A DNA stretch of 12,939 bases, taken from NCBI GenBank assembly GCA_003533405.1, contig DQDL01000011.1, positions 1-12,939 of the forward strand, written 5' to 3'. The stretch is from Clostridiales bacterium. Lineage in GTDB: Bacteria; Bacillota; Clostridia; Oscillospirales; Oscillospiraceae. Both the position numbers and the translations under genes were made by a program. Numbering within the stretch: position 1 is the first letter of the stretch; every line of letters begins with the position of its first letter. This document shows, in pieces, positions 4,507-12,939 of this stretch. The notes beneath the pieces are model-generated. The model was not told the DNA's origin and searched no databases. It saw nothing but the letters and a program-made list of their open reading frames with translations.

Positions 4507-5703
4507 TTACTTGTTCTTTGCGTTGTAGGCTTCAATGCCGGCCTTGAGGAGCTCCATGGAGCGGGTGATGTCCGCTTCGTTGATGACATATGCCATGCGG
4601 ATCTCGTTCTTGCCGGTGTTGGGGGTCTTGTAGAAGCTCTCTGCCGGAGTGAACATGAGCGTCTCGCCGTTGTCGTCCCACTCATTGAGCATGAACAGCT
4701 GAAGCTTCTCTGCGTCGTCAACGGGCAGGGCGGCCATGACATAGAACGCACCCTTGGGCTCGGAGTACACGACACCGGGGATCTTCTTAAGACCCTCGAC
4801 GAGGCAGTCCTTTCTTGCGCAGTATTCCTTGCGGACGGCGTCGAAATACTCAGGACCGACGGTGTACAGCGCAGCGGAAGCGACCTGGTCAATGGTGGAG
4901 GCGCACAGACGACCCTGGCACCACTTCATGGCGTGGTTGTAAAGCTCGGCGTTGCGGGTGATCATGCAGCCAATTCTGGCGCCACAGGCGGAGAAGCGCT
5001 TGGAGACGGAGTCGATGACAACGACATTGTCCTCATAGCCCTCAAGCTGCAGAAGGCTCATGAGCTTTTCGCCGCCGTAGACAAACTCACGGTAGACCTC
5101 GTCGCCGATTATGAACAGGTCATGCTCCTTGGCGATATCGGCCATGAGCTTGAGCTCCTCCTCGGTGAGGACGGTGCCGGTGGGGTTTCCGGGATTGGTG
5201 AACATTATTGCACGGGTGTGCTCATTGATGCAGGCCTCGATGCGCTCACGGATGGCGAACTTGTAGCCCTCCTCGGGCTTGGTGGTGACGGGACGGATGG
5301 TCGCGCCCGTGAGGGTCACGAAGGTCGAGTAGTTGGGGTAAAACGGCTCGGGGATGATTATCTCGTCGCCCTCGTCGAGGATGCTCGACAGAGCCATCTG
5401 CAAAGCCTCGGAGCCGCCGGTGGAGATGAGCACCTGCTTGTTGGTGATGGGAGCGCCGATCTTGCCGTAGTAGTCGACGACGGCGTCGATCATCACGGGC
5501 ACGCCGTCGGACGGGGCGTAGGCCAGAACGGGCTGGGAGAAGTTCTTGACCGCTTCAAAATATGCAGCCGGGGTGGCGATATCGGGCTGGCCGATGTTCA
5601 GATGATACAGCTTCTTGCCGTTTTTGACGGCCTCGTTTGCGTAGGGAGCAAACTTACGCATGGGGGAAAGACCGCACTTTTCGATCTTGCTTGAAAACTT
5701 CAT
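4507..5703 (-). CDS. PLP-dependent aminotransferase, class I/II (AspC-like fold)
   Basis: Encodes 398 residues, the usual size for fold-type I aminotransferases. Visible landmarks: G-Q-P-D near residue 38-41, S-T-G-G-S-E-A-L (94-101, phosphate-side binding), E-P-F-Y-P-N-Y (119-125), N-P-G-N-P-T-G (170-176, N173 binding the PLP ring O3'), G-D-E-V-Y (200-204, D201 pairing with the pyridine nitrogen), S-V-S-K-R-F (232-237, K235 the Schiff-base lysine), and N-E-I-R (366-369, R369 binding the substrate alpha-carboxylate). The protein is therefore catalytically complete. Which amino acid it uses cannot be read from the motifs; aspartate- or aromatic/alanine-type donors are all possible. The ATG at 5703 is chosen because AAAGG lies about 9 nt upstream; an ATG 9 bases earlier overlaps that site. 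It is monocistronic, with its own promoter and terminator. Confidence 0.95.
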   Translation of the reverse strand: MKFSSKIEKCGLSPMRKFAPYANEAVKNGKKLYHLNIGQPDIATPAAYFEAVKNFSQPVLAYAPSDGVPVMIDAVVDYYGKIGAPITNKQVLISTGGSEALQMALSSILDEGDEIIIPEPFYPNYSTFVTLTGATIRPVTTKPEEGYKFAIRERIEACINEHTRAIMFTNPGNPTGTVLTEEELKLMADIAKEHDLFIIGDEVYREFVYGGEKLMSLLQLEGYEDNVVVIDSVSKRFSACGARIGCMITRNAELYNHAMKWCQGRLCASTIDQVASAALYTVGPEYFDAVRKEYCARKDCLVEGLKKIPGVVYSEPKGAFYVMAALPVDDAEKLQLFMLNEWDDNGETLMFTPAESFYKTPNTGKNEIRMAYVINEADITRSMELLKAGIEAYNAKNK

Positions 5704-5758
5704 TTTGTTCATCCTTTCACTATATTTGTAATTCATTTCTTCTATAAATTGCAAGGCT

Positions 5759-5787
5759 ATTTTATCACCGCACATGTGTATATTCAA
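5759..5787 (-). promoter_or_regulatory. Sigma-A-type promoter of the aminotransferase gene
   Basis: On the minus strand TTGAAT (5787-5782), a 17-bp spacer and TAAAAT (5764-5759), giving a leader of about 50 nt before the ATG at 5703. A second possible pair starting with TTGCAA (5753-5748) has a poor -10 box and is less likely. Confidence 0.65.
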
Positions 5788-5806
5788 CCAAAAACGCTGA
5801 AAAACA

Positions 5807-5845
5807 TTGACAATATTCAGTCAAAAAGGCATAGGAATATGCCTT
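5807..5845. promoter_or_regulatory. Two adjacent inverted repeats in the aminotransferase/addB divergent region
   Basis: TTGAC-N8-GTCAA (5807-5824) is immediately followed by AAGGCATA-GGAA-TATGCCTT (5826-5845, 8-bp perfect stem). They lie between the opposing promoters. They could be an operator, or the second could act as a small terminator on the minus strand, where the stem is followed by TTTTT. The first contains a perfect -35 hexamer TTGACA (5807-5812), but no good -10 box at the right distance. Confidence 0.4.
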
Positions 5846-5849
5846 GCGC

Positions 5850-5878
5850 TTGCCCTATGGCGGATAGTTTGGTAAAAT
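5850..5878 (+). promoter_or_regulatory. Extended -10 promoter of addBA
   Basis: TTGCCC (5850-5855), 17 bp, TAAAAT (5873-5878) with TG one base upstream (extended -10). The expected start near 5885 leaves a very short leader containing the AAGGCGGTG ribosome binding site (5886-5894) before the ATG at 5900. Confidence 0.6.
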
Positions 5879-5899
5879 GCGAGTGAAGGCGGTGAAAAA

Positions 5900-8800
5900 A
5901 TGCTTCAGATAGTTTTAGGCAAGGCCGGCACGGGCAAAACTGCGGCGGTCATGGCGAGAATAAAGGACGCTGTGGATAGAGGCATCGGCGGCAGACTGCT
6001 CATCGTTCCCGAGCAGTACAGCCATGAGGCCGAGCGTGAGCTGTGCCGCATATGCGGGGACAGCCTTTCGCTGTACGCAGAGGTCTTAAGCTTCACGGGC
6101 TTGGCTCGAAAGCTCAATGCCGAGCTCGGCGGCGGCGCTGCGCCCTATCTTGACAAGGGCGGCAGGCTTTTGTGCATGGCGCTTGCAAGCGACGGACTGT
6201 ATTCAAGGCTGCGTGTCTATTCCTCGGCACGCAGAAAGGCGGAGCTTCAGACGATGCTGCTTTCGGCGGTGGACGAGCTTAAAACGGCGTGCATATCGTC
6301 AGAGCAGCTTATGGAAGCGTCGCAAAGCTGCGTCGGTGCGCTCGGCGATAAGCTGTACGACTTGGCACTCATCTTGGAGGCATATGACGCCGTGGTCGCA
6401 AACGGGCATGCCGACCCGACCGATAGGCTCACCCTGCTCGCCGAGCAGATCGGGCAAAGCTCCATGGGCGAGAAAAATGAAATATTCATCGACGGCTTTA
6501 CCGACTTCACCGCACAGGAAAGGCGCATCATCGAAGCGCTGCTTTTAAAGGGCGCAGCGGTCACGGTGTGCCTCGGCTGCGACGAGCTCGGCGGCGGCAG
6601 CGAGATATTTGAATTAAGCCGCATGACCGCAAGGGGGCTTCTTGCCTTTGCAAAGGAAAACGGCATAAAATGCGAGGTCAAAGAGTTTACACAAACCAAA
6701 AACGGCAACCTCTCGCTCGGCTTTTTCGCCGACAATATGTTTTCCTATTCATCGAAAAAATTCGAGGGGGACAGCCCCTGCGTTTATATAAAGACCGCAC
6801 CGAATATGCAGGCCGAATGCGAGCTTGCCGCATCCCGTGCGATAGCCCTCGTGCGCGACACGGGCTGCCGCTGGCGGGATATCGCCGTTGCGGTGCGTGG
6901 CTTTGACGACTATCGGCTCTCGCTCGAAAGCGCCTTTGCACGCTACGGCGTGCCGCTTTACACGGCGAGAAAAACCGACCTTTTCGCCAAGCCGCTACCT
7001 GCGCTCATCGCCTCGGCGTATGAGATCATAGGCGGCGGCTGGGAGGTAAGCGATGTGCTCTCGTACCTGCGCACGGACCTCACGGGGCTGACACTCGATG
7101 AGTGCGACGAGCTTGAAAATTATATTCTGATGTGGCAGCTTCGGGGCAGCGCATGGACTCAGGAGGACGATTGGCGGCTGCACCCGGACGGCTTCGGCGG
7201 CGAATATGACGATGAGGTGAACGAACGCCTGCACAGGATAAACGCACTGCGCCGTGAAGCCTCCGCACCGCTTTTGGCGTTTGCCGAAAAGACCGAGACT
7301 GCCGAGACCGCCGGTGCGCAGGCAAGGGCGCTTGCCGAGCTTTTGCAGAATCTGAACCTTGCCGAAAAATTGGGGGAAAAATCGCAGGCGCTTGCCGAGG
7401 GCGGCAGGCAGGCCGCAGCGCAGGAATATGCGCAGCTGTGGGATATCATCGTGTCGGCGCTCGAGCAGTGCGACGCAATTTTGGGCGACACGCAGACCGA
7501 CCGGGAGAGCTTTGCGAGGCTCTTCACGCTCATGCTGTCAAAATACGATATCGGCACGATACCGACGGCGCTCGACCGTGTCACGGCGGGCGACTTTGAC
7601 CGTATGCGCCGCAGAAATATAAAGCACCTCATCGTACTCGGCGCTTCCGATGCCCGACTGCCGCAGGCTGAGAGCGAGACGGGTATGTTTTCGCCCGATG
7701 AGCGCCGCAGGTTGCTCGAAATGGACATCGACCTCGGCGGAACGGGCGACAGCGAGCTGTGGCGTGAGTTTTCGCTCATATACAACTGCCTGACCCTGCC
7801 GTCTGAGACGCTGTGCCTGTGCTATCCGGCATTTGACACTGCCGGTGAGCCGCAGCGTCCGGCGTTTGTGGTTAACCGTGCCTGCGCGATTTTCGATGCC
7901 CGACCCGAGCAGACTGACATGGCGAAAGTGCGCATGAATGCAAAAACACCGGCGCTTGAGCTTGCCGCCAACGCCCTGCACGGCGGCGGTGTCGCCGAGG
8001 CCTCGGCGGCGCAGCTTTTTAATGAGCTTGAGCCGGAGCGGATGCAGGCGCTGCACAGAGCGTCGGAGATGACGAGGGGCAGCCTGTCCCGCCGCTCGGT
8101 CAGAGCGCTTTACGGCGAGAGTCTGCGCCTGTCGGCATCGAGGATAGATAAGTTTGCCTCCTGCCGCTTTGCGTATTTCATGCAGTACGGCCTAAAAGCA
8201 AAGACCCGTGAACCTGCCGGCTTCACTCCGCCCGAAATGGGCGTTTTCATGCACTACATTTTAGAAAACACCGCACACGAGGTCATGACCCTGGGCGGGT
8301 TCAAAAAGATCGATGACGAGACGCTTGAGCGCATCACCGACAAATTTATCGCCGAGTATGTGCACGAAAAATTAAACGACTTCAAGGAAAAATCCAAGCG
8401 CTTTGAGTATCTTTTCCGCCGCTTGACGAAGAATGTCCGGCAGGTGGTGCAGGACATGGCAAATGAGCTGCGCTCGTCAGACTTCGTGCCGCTGTCTTTT
8501 GAGCTCGACTTCGGAAAAACGAGCGAGCTTCCTCCCTTGCGCCTCGGCGAGGGCGAGGACAGCTTGGTTCTCACCGGCATTGCCGACCGTGTCGACGGCT
8601 GGCTGCATGAGGGTAAGCTCTATCTGCGGGTCGTCGACTACAAGACCGGCAGAAAGAGCTTTTCGCTCAGCGATGTGTGGTACGGTATGGGTCTTCAGAT
8701 GCTTTTGTACCTGTTCACCCTCGGCGAAAACGGAAAGCTGCTGTACGGACACGATATCGTGCCTGCGGGCGTTTTGTATATTCCGGCTCGTGATGTCATG

Positions 8801-9235
8801 CTCTCGTCGAGCACCGACATGAGCGATGAGGCGATAGCCGCCGAGCGGGCAAAGCAGATAAAGCGCAGCGGACTTATATTAAACGACCCTGCGGTCATAA
8901 ACGCAATGGAGCACTCGGACGCCCCGAGGTATATCCCCGTGAAATTCAAGGACGGCACGGCTCAGGGCGATGCGCTTGCATCCGCCGAGCGTCTCGGCCT
9001 TCTTGCACAGCATATCGAAAAGACCCTGCGCAGCATGGCCGCCGAGCTCAAGCACGGCAGCATCGCTGCCGACCCGTACTATCGGGGCCAGCAGGAAAAC
9101 GCCTGCTTAAACTGCGATTACTTCGACGCATGCCATTTTGCCGACGGCGAAAACGGCGAGACGGTGCGCAAAATGCCGAAGCTTGCCGCCACAAAGGTGT
9201 GGAGCATCCTTGAGGGAGGTGAGGGCAATGGCTGA
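5900..9235 (+). CDS. addB: ATP-dependent helicase/nuclease subunit AddB
   Basis: Encodes 1111 residues, close to the roughly 1150-1170 usual for AddB. With AddA it forms the AddAB helicase-nuclease, which unwinds and resects DNA double-strand ends until it meets Chi and then loads RecA. The N-terminus has the Walker A-like G-K-A-G-T-G-K-T (7-14) followed by the V-P-E-Q-Y-S-H-E-A-E segment typical of AddB. The C-terminal RecB-type nuclease domain shows I-A-D-R-V-D-G (D896), then V-V-D-Y-K-T-G (D913, K915). The four iron-sulphur cysteines are C755, C1069, C1072 and C1078 (a distant C plus C-x2-C-x5-C), so the 4Fe-4S clasp is intact. GGCGG lies 7 nt before the ATG. It overlaps addA by 8 bp, so the two are translationally coupled. 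Confidence 0.97.
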   Translation: MLQIVLGKAGTGKTAAVMARIKDAVDRGIGGRLLIVPEQYSHEAERELCRICGDSLSLYAEVLSFTGLARKLNAELGGGAAPYLDKGGRLLCMALASDGLYSRLRVYSSARRKAELQTMLLSAVDELKTACISSEQLMEASQSCVGALGDKLYDLALILEAYDAVVANGHADPTDRLTLLAEQIGQSSMGEKNEIFIDGFTDFTAQERRIIEALLLKGAAVTVCLGCDELGGGSEIFELSRMTARGLLAFAKENGIKCEVKEFTQTKNGNLSLGFFADNMFSYSSKKFEGDSPCVYIKTAPNMQAECELAASRAIALVRDTGCRWRDIAVAVRGFDDYRLSLESAFARYGVPLYTARKTDLFAKPLPALIASAYEIIGGGWEVSDVLSYLRTDLTGLTLDECDELENYILMWQLRGSAWTQEDDWRLHPDGFGGEYDDEVNERLHRINALRREASAPLLAFAEKTETAETAGAQARALAELLQNLNLAEKLGEKSQALAEGGRQAAAQEYAQLWDIIVSALEQCDAILGDTQTDRESFARLFTLMLSKYDIGTIPTALDRVTAGDFDRMRRRNIKHLIVLGASDARLPQAESETGMFSPDERRRLLEMDIDLGGTGDSELWREFSLIYNCLTLPSETLCLCYPAFDTAGEPQRPAFVVNRACAIFDARPEQTDMAKVRMNAKTPALELAANALHGGGVAEASAAQLFNELEPERMQALHRASEMTRGSLSRRSVRALYGESLRLSASRIDKFASCRFAYFMQYGLKAKTREPAGFTPPEMGVFMHYILENTAHEVMTLGGFKKIDDETLERITDKFIAEYVHEKLNDFKEKSKRFEYLFRRLTKNVRQVVQDMANELRSSDFVPLSFELDFGKTSELPPLRLGEGEDSLVLTGIADRVDGWLHEGKLYLRVVDYKTGRKSFSLSDVWYGMGLQMLLYLFTLGENGKLLYGHDIVPAGVLYIPARDVMLSSSTDMSDEAIAAERAKQIKRSGLILNDPAVINAMEHSDAPRYIPVKFKDGTAQGDALASAERLGLLAQHIEKTLRSMAAELKHGSIAADPYYRGQQENACLNCDYFDACHFADGENGETVRKMPKLAATKVWSILEGGEGNG

Positions 9236-12200
9236 ATTTAAACCTACACGCTCGCAGCAGGCGGCGATCGAGACCCGTGGCCGTGCGGTTTTGGTATCCG
9301 CAGCGGCGGGCAGCGGCAAGACGAAGGTCCTGACCGAAAGGCTTCTTTCACGCATAAGCGATGATGCCGATATCGACAGCTTCCTTATAATAACCTTCAC
9401 CAAGGCAGCGGCGGCGGAGCTCAAAAGCCGCATCGTGGACGAGATCGCAAAGCGCCTTGCCAAAGAGCCCGATAACCGCCGTTTGCGCCGCCAGAGCGCC
9501 CTGTGCCAAAAGGCACAGATAGGCACGATACACAGCTTCTGCGCAGCGTTTTTGCGTGAAAACTGCCATGAGGCGGGGCTGTCGCCGGAGTTTAAGGTCA
9601 TCGAGGAGGATCGCTCCGAGGCGATACGGGCTCGTGTCATCGGCCGTGTCATGGATGCGGCGTACGAAAAGCCGACACCGGAGTTTCTGCTGCTTGCCGA
9701 CTCCGTGGGCGCAGGGCGGGATGACAGCCGCCTTGCGGATATCGTCCTGAGCCTGCATAAGAAAATGCAAAGCCACGCCCGCCCCGACCTGTGGGCAAAA
9801 AAGCAGATAGAGCTGATGAGTGTCGGCGCCGACAACATTGCCGCAACGCCGTGGGCGCAGGAGATACTGCGCTCTGTCACGGCAAGCGCCGAGTTCTGGG
9901 CGCAGGCGATGGAGAATGCCGCCCAAAAGGCGTACATGAGTGAAAAAATAGGTGCAGCCTACGGAGAGAGCCTGAGTGCGACCGCACTCGGCCTGCGTGA
10001 CCTTGCACGCTCAAGCGCCGAGGGCTGGGACAGGGCACGGCAGTTTCTGCCCATCGAGTTCCCGAAGTTCAAGGCTCTGCGCAATTCGCCCGACCCGGAG
10101 CTTTCCGAGCACATAAAGGCTCTGCGGGACAGCTGCAAAAAGGCGGCGGGAAAGCTTGCCGATATGCTGAGCGCCTCCGAAGAAAAGCTTGCATCGGATA
10201 TGCAAAAGACAGCACCTGCCATGCGTGCGCTCTTGGAGCTGACGCTCGATTTCGACAAAGCCTATGCCGCTGAGAAAAAGCGCCGTGCCGAGGTCGACTT
10301 TGCGGACCTTGAGCACTTCACCGCCCGACTTCTGACCGATGAAGCGGGCGAACCGACGGCGCTTGCGAGGGAGCTTTCGCAGCGCTACACGGAGATAATG
10401 GTCGACGAGTATCAGGATGTCAACCGTGTGCAGGACGCAATTTTCCGTGCCGTTTCCAAGGACGGGACGAACCTGTTCATGGTCGGCGATGTCAAGCAGT
10501 CCATCTACCGTTTCCGCCTTGCCGACCCCACGATATTCACCGAGAAATATCTGTCCTACGCAGACCTTTATGCAGCGCAGGAAAATGAGCCCGTGCGCAT
10601 AATGCTTCAGGAAAATTTCCGCTCCAGAGGCGAGGTCATCGAGGGCGCAAACCATGTGTTCCGCACCTGTATGTCGGCAAAATTAGGCGAGATAGATTAT
10701 GATGAAAATGCCGAGCTCAGGTGCGGCGCAGACTATGACGGTGCCGTCCCGAAGCCGGAGCTTGTGCTCGTTGACGTTACCGCCGACGACGAGGACGACT
10801 CGCCCGACAAAACTGCGCTCGAAGCGCAGGCGGTCGCCGAAAAGATACATGCGCTCATGCGCTCGGGAACGCTCGTTTCCGATAAGGGGGTGCAGCGCCC
10901 GCTGCGCTACAGCGACATTGCAATTTTAATGCGCTCCATGGCATCCACCGGCGAGGTGTTCCGCCGTGAGCTTTTGAATGCCGACATTCTTGTTTTGGGC
11001 GGCGGCAGCGGCAGCTTTTTTGAAAGTGTCGAGGTCTCGGCACTCGTGTGCCTGCTCGCCGTTATCGACAATCCCCATCAGGATGTGCCGCTCATTGCAG
11101 TTTTGCGCTCACCGTTTTTCGGCTTTAGCGCCGATGAGCTGTCGGAGATTCGAGCTGCCGACAAGAAAAGCGATTTTTACACCGCACTCGTTAAAAACGC
11201 AGAGCACAGCGCCCGCTGCGCCGAGTTTGTCGAGACGCTAACCGACTTTCGCCAAAGTGCGCCCGACATGGAGCTCGGCGAGCTGCTGCGGTATATCGGA
11301 GACAAGCTCGACCTTGCCGCCGTGTGCGCTGCGATGACAGACGGTGCGACAAGGCGTGACAATGTGATGCTGCTGTCAGGCTACGCAAAGCGCTTCGAAG
11401 CCACGGGCTTCAAGGGCTTGCACCGCTTTGTCGAGTGGCTAAATTCACTCGCCGAGCGTGGCGACGAGCCGGGCAGGGGAGCTGCGGGCAATGCCGTGCA
11501 GATGATGACAGTGCATAAGTCCAAGGGCCTGGAGTTTCCCGTGGTGTTCTTGTGCGGCACGAGCAAGAGGTTTAACCGCTCCGACCTGCGTGAAGCGGTG
11601 CTCATCCACCCCGAGCTCGGCCTTGGCCCCAAGGTCACGGACACCCGCCGCGGCATCGAGTACGCTTCCTTGCAGCGCAACGCCGTCAGCCTGCGGGCAG
11701 ACCGTGAGATGCTGTCGGAGGAAATGCGTTTATTATATGTTGCGCTGACACGAGCCAAGGAGCGGCTCATCATGACGGCGACAATGTCAGAGCCCGAGAC
11801 GAAAATGCAAAAGCTCATGATGAGCACCGTTTTTCCCGTGTCGCCCGAGATACTCATGACGGCGCAGAATACGGCGGCGTGGCTCATGTATGCAGCCCTT
11901 TCCGATAAGGACGAACGGCTCAGCCTGAGCGTTTACAGACCCGAGAGAACGCAGACCGAGGAAAAGTCGGAGAGCGAGACGACCGAGACTGCGGCAGACC
12001 CGAGGTTAGTTGAAAAGCTGCGGCAAAACCTTGGGTTTTGCTACCCCTATCCCGTTGCCGAGACGCTGCCATCCAAGGTCACGGCGACCGAGCTTAAAAG
12101 CTATGATGAGCCCGACCCCGAGAGCGTGAGCCTTGCGCCGAGCGTGCAGCGCAGCTTCCGAAGCCCGAGCTTCCTGCGTGAGGACAGACCCCTCACGGCG

Positions 12201-12710
12201 ACCGAACGGGGCACGGCAACGCACATGGTGCTGCAATTTATAGACTATAACAAGGCCGGAACGCTTGACGGCATCCGCTCCGAGATAGCCCGCCTCACCG
12301 CATCACGCCACATTTCCGAGCGGCAGGCGCAGGCGGTGAACGCCGAGGCGATAGAGCGGCTGTTTCGCTCTGATTTGGGGCGGCGGATAATGAACGCCGA
12401 CAGGCTCATGCGTGAGTTTAAGTTCTCCATCCTCTGTCCCGCCGAGGACTTCTTTGACGGCGGAGAGGGCGAGAGCGTGCTTTTGCAGGGCGTCATCGAC
12501 TGCTGCATCGAGGAAAACGGGGAGCTCACCATAATCGACTACAAGACCGACCGTGTGCGTGGCGAAGCTCTTTACGAGCGAGCCAAAAGCTACGCCGGAC
12601 AGCTTCGTGCATACGCCATCGCCATCGGAAAAATGACCGGCAAGCCCGTCACGGGCTGTGCGCTGTACTTTTTAGATGCCGGACAAACGGTTTTCGTGCC
12701 GGAAAATTAA
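9228..12710 (+). CDS. addA: ATP-dependent helicase/nuclease subunit AddA
   Basis: Encodes 1160 residues (family about 1200-1250). It is the 3'-5' motor subunit of AddAB, a UvrD/Rep-type SF1A helicase fused to a RecB-type nuclease. Visible helicase motifs: Q-motif T-R-S-Q-Q (7-11), Walker A S-A-A-A-G-S-G-K-T (24-32, K31), motif Ia T-F-T-K-A-A-A-A-E-L (56-65), motif II V-D-E-Y-Q-D (392-397), motif III G-D-V-K-Q-S-I-Y-R-F-R (420-430), motif V T-V-H-K-S-K-G-L-E-F (761-770) and motif VI V-A-L-T-R-A-K-E-R-L (838-847). The nuclease domain has H999, D1091 in G-V-I-D and D-Y-K (1104-1106), so both activities look intact. The ATG at 9228 has GGAGG 8 nt upstream, inside the end of addB. No clear terminator follows; rpmE has its own promoter. 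Confidence 0.97.
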   Translation: MAEFKPTRSQQAAIETRGRAVLVSAAAGSGKTKVLTERLLSRISDDADIDSFLIITFTKAAAAELKSRIVDEIAKRLAKEPDNRRLRRQSALCQKAQIGTIHSFCAAFLRENCHEAGLSPEFKVIEEDRSEAIRARVIGRVMDAAYEKPTPEFLLLADSVGAGRDDSRLADIVLSLHKKMQSHARPDLWAKKQIELMSVGADNIAATPWAQEILRSVTASAEFWAQAMENAAQKAYMSEKIGAAYGESLSATALGLRDLARSSAEGWDRARQFLPIEFPKFKALRNSPDPELSEHIKALRDSCKKAAGKLADMLSASEEKLASDMQKTAPAMRALLELTLDFDKAYAAEKKRRAEVDFADLEHFTARLLTDEAGEPTALARELSQRYTEIMVDEYQDVNRVQDAIFRAVSKDGTNLFMVGDVKQSIYRFRLADPTIFTEKYLSYADLYAAQENEPVRIMLQENFRSRGEVIEGANHVFRTCMSAKLGEIDYDENAELRCGADYDGAVPKPELVLVDVTADDEDDSPDKTALEAQAVAEKIHALMRSGTLVSDKGVQRPLRYSDIAILMRSMASTGEVFRRELLNADILVLGGGSGSFFESVEVSALVCLLAVIDNPHQDVPLIAVLRSPFFGFSADELSEIRAADKKSDFYTALVKNAEHSARCAEFVETLTDFRQSAPDMELGELLRYIGDKLDLAAVCAAMTDGATRRDNVMLLSGYAKRFEATGFKGLHRFVEWLNSLAERGDEPGRGAAGNAVQMMTVHKSKGLEFPVVFLCGTSKRFNRSDLREAVLIHPELGLGPKVTDTRRGIEYASLQRNAVSLRADREMLSEEMRLLYVALTRAKERLIMTATMSEPETKMQKLMMSTVFPVSPEILMTAQNTAAWLMYAALSDKDERLSLSVYRPERTQTEEKSESETTETAADPRLVEKLRQNLGFCYPYPVAETLPSKVTATELKSYDEPDPESVSLAPSVQRSFRSPSFLREDRPLTATERGTATHMVLQFIDYNKAGTLDGIRSEIARLTASRHISERQAQAVNAEAIERLFRSDLGRRIMNADRLMREFKFSILCPAEDFFDGGEGESVLLQGVIDCCIEENGELTIIDYKTDRVRGEALYERAKSYAGQLRAYAIAIGKMTGKPVTGCALYFLDAGQTVFVPEN

Positions 12711-12718
12711 AAAAACGC

Positions 12719-12747
12719 TTGCAAACACGGTAACGGTGTGTTACAAT
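12719..12747 (+). promoter_or_regulatory. Near-consensus promoter of rpmE
   Basis: TTGCAA (12719-12724), a 17-bp spacer and TACAAT (12742-12747) with TG one base upstream of the -10. It starts only 9 bp after the addA stop codon. It is among the strongest promoters in the window, as expected for a ribosomal protein gene. Confidence 0.8.
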
Positions 12748-12756
12748 CCAATTTGC

Positions 12757-12785
12757 GTCTTGTAACCATGTTTCATGCTCAAGAC
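12757..12785 (+). promoter_or_regulatory. Structured rpmE leader, candidate L31 autoregulatory element
   Basis: The leader can fold into an outer stem GTCTTG (12757-12762) with CAAGAC (12780-12785), and an inner CATG-TTT-CATG hairpin (12767-12777), 10 nt before the ribosome binding site GAGGAG (12796-12801). Ribosomal-protein leaders for L31 are known in several bacterial groups. Whether this is a member is inference from position and shape only. Confidence 0.4.
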
Positions 12786-12810
12786 AGCCTATGACGAGGA
12801 GATTAGAACA

Positions 12811-12939
12811 ATGAAGGCAGGAATCCATCCTAACTATCAGCCCACCGTTATCAAGTGCGCTTGCGGCGCAACCATCGAGACCGGCTCCACCCGTCCCGGC
12901 ATCACCGTCGAGATCTGCTCCAAGTGCCATCCTTTCTAC
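12811..12939 (+). CDS. rpmE: 50S ribosomal protein bL31, zinc-binding form (3' end beyond window)
   Basis: The first 43 codons are present and open at the window end; the full protein is usually about 65-70 residues. The start M-K-x-x-I-H-P-x-Y is the L31 signature. The zinc ligands are C16, C18, C37 and C40, so this is the C+ form rather than the zinc-free paralogue induced under zinc starvation. GAGGAG lies 9 nt upstream of the ATG. bL31 is a large-subunit protein bridging to the small-subunit head. It is transcribed from its own promoter just downstream of addA. Confidence 0.97.
   Translation, partial: MKAGIHPNYQPTVIKCACGATIETGSTRPGITVEICSKCHPFY

Noticed and set aside
4933..5694. Long plus-strand open frame of 253 codons opposite the aminotransferase gene
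   Set aside because: It is antisense to a gene with all catalytic residues, its translation is a low-complexity G/D/V/L-rich sequence, and it has no ribosome binding site.
5704..5787. N-terminal extension of the aminotransferase to 5787
   Set aside because: The extension would run through the promoter boxes and has no ribosome binding site; the family domain starts near the ATG at 5703.
9107..9937. Minus-strand open frame of 276 codons over the addB/addA junction
   Set aside because: It lies opposite well-conserved addB and addA motifs and its product is Ser/Ala/Arg-rich shadow sequence without a start signal.
12725..12741. Terminator hairpin directly after addA
   Set aside because: The possible AACAC/GTGTT stem is weak, has no T run after it, and coincides with the spacer of the rpmE promoter.

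Overview
The window looks like chromosomal DNA of a Gram-positive anaerobe of the Clostridia (Bacillota), plausibly an Oscillospirales/Ruminococcaceae-type gut bacterium. The grounds are the AddAB recombination nuclease in place of RecBCD, strong AGGAGG-type ribosome binding sites, consensus sigma-A promoters with 17-bp spacers, a Zn-type L31, and GC-rich coding sequence. The taxon is inferred from these traits, not demonstrated.

Layout. Positions 1-155 hold a minus-strand tRNA-Ser(CGA) with its promoter and terminator. Upstream of it, within 156-557, are two further 5' halves of tRNA-Ser genes. Both stop exactly at the anticodon loop and both are followed by the same 8-mer at identical spacing. 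This is the most unusual structure in the window and looks like the scar of repeated site-specific integration at the anticodon loop. Then come a minus-strand gene for a small PH-domain (bPH2/DUF304) protein (558-959) and, divergently, a ClC anion channel/transporter gene (1119-2372) followed closely by a 69-aa hypothetical gene (2385-2594) and a strong terminator.

Positions 2649-4440 form a visibly more A/T-rich accessory cassette. It contains a DUF4417-type protein with a histidine-rich segment, whose last ~84 residues are duplicated as a free-standing 99-aa protein directly downstream. An intact ribosome binding site and ATG sit inside the first gene, just before the duplicated domain, suggesting that two formerly separate genes were fused and that the tail may still be made on its own.

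Positions 4463-5703 are a convergent, minus-strand PLP-dependent aminotransferase with a terminator shared between the convergent genes. It is divergent from the addB-addA operon (5900-12710), whose products form the two-subunit helicase-nuclease that resects DNA double-strand ends for RecA. The divergent intergenic region carries two inverted repeats between the opposing promoters. The window ends inside rpmE (ribosomal protein L31), which has its own consensus promoter and a structured leader.

How the genes relate: only addB/addA (8-bp overlap) and probably clc/69-aa ORF and the DUF4417 pair are clear transcriptional units. The rest is a run of independent housekeeping genes interrupted by the tRNA-linked scar and the DUF4417 cassette.
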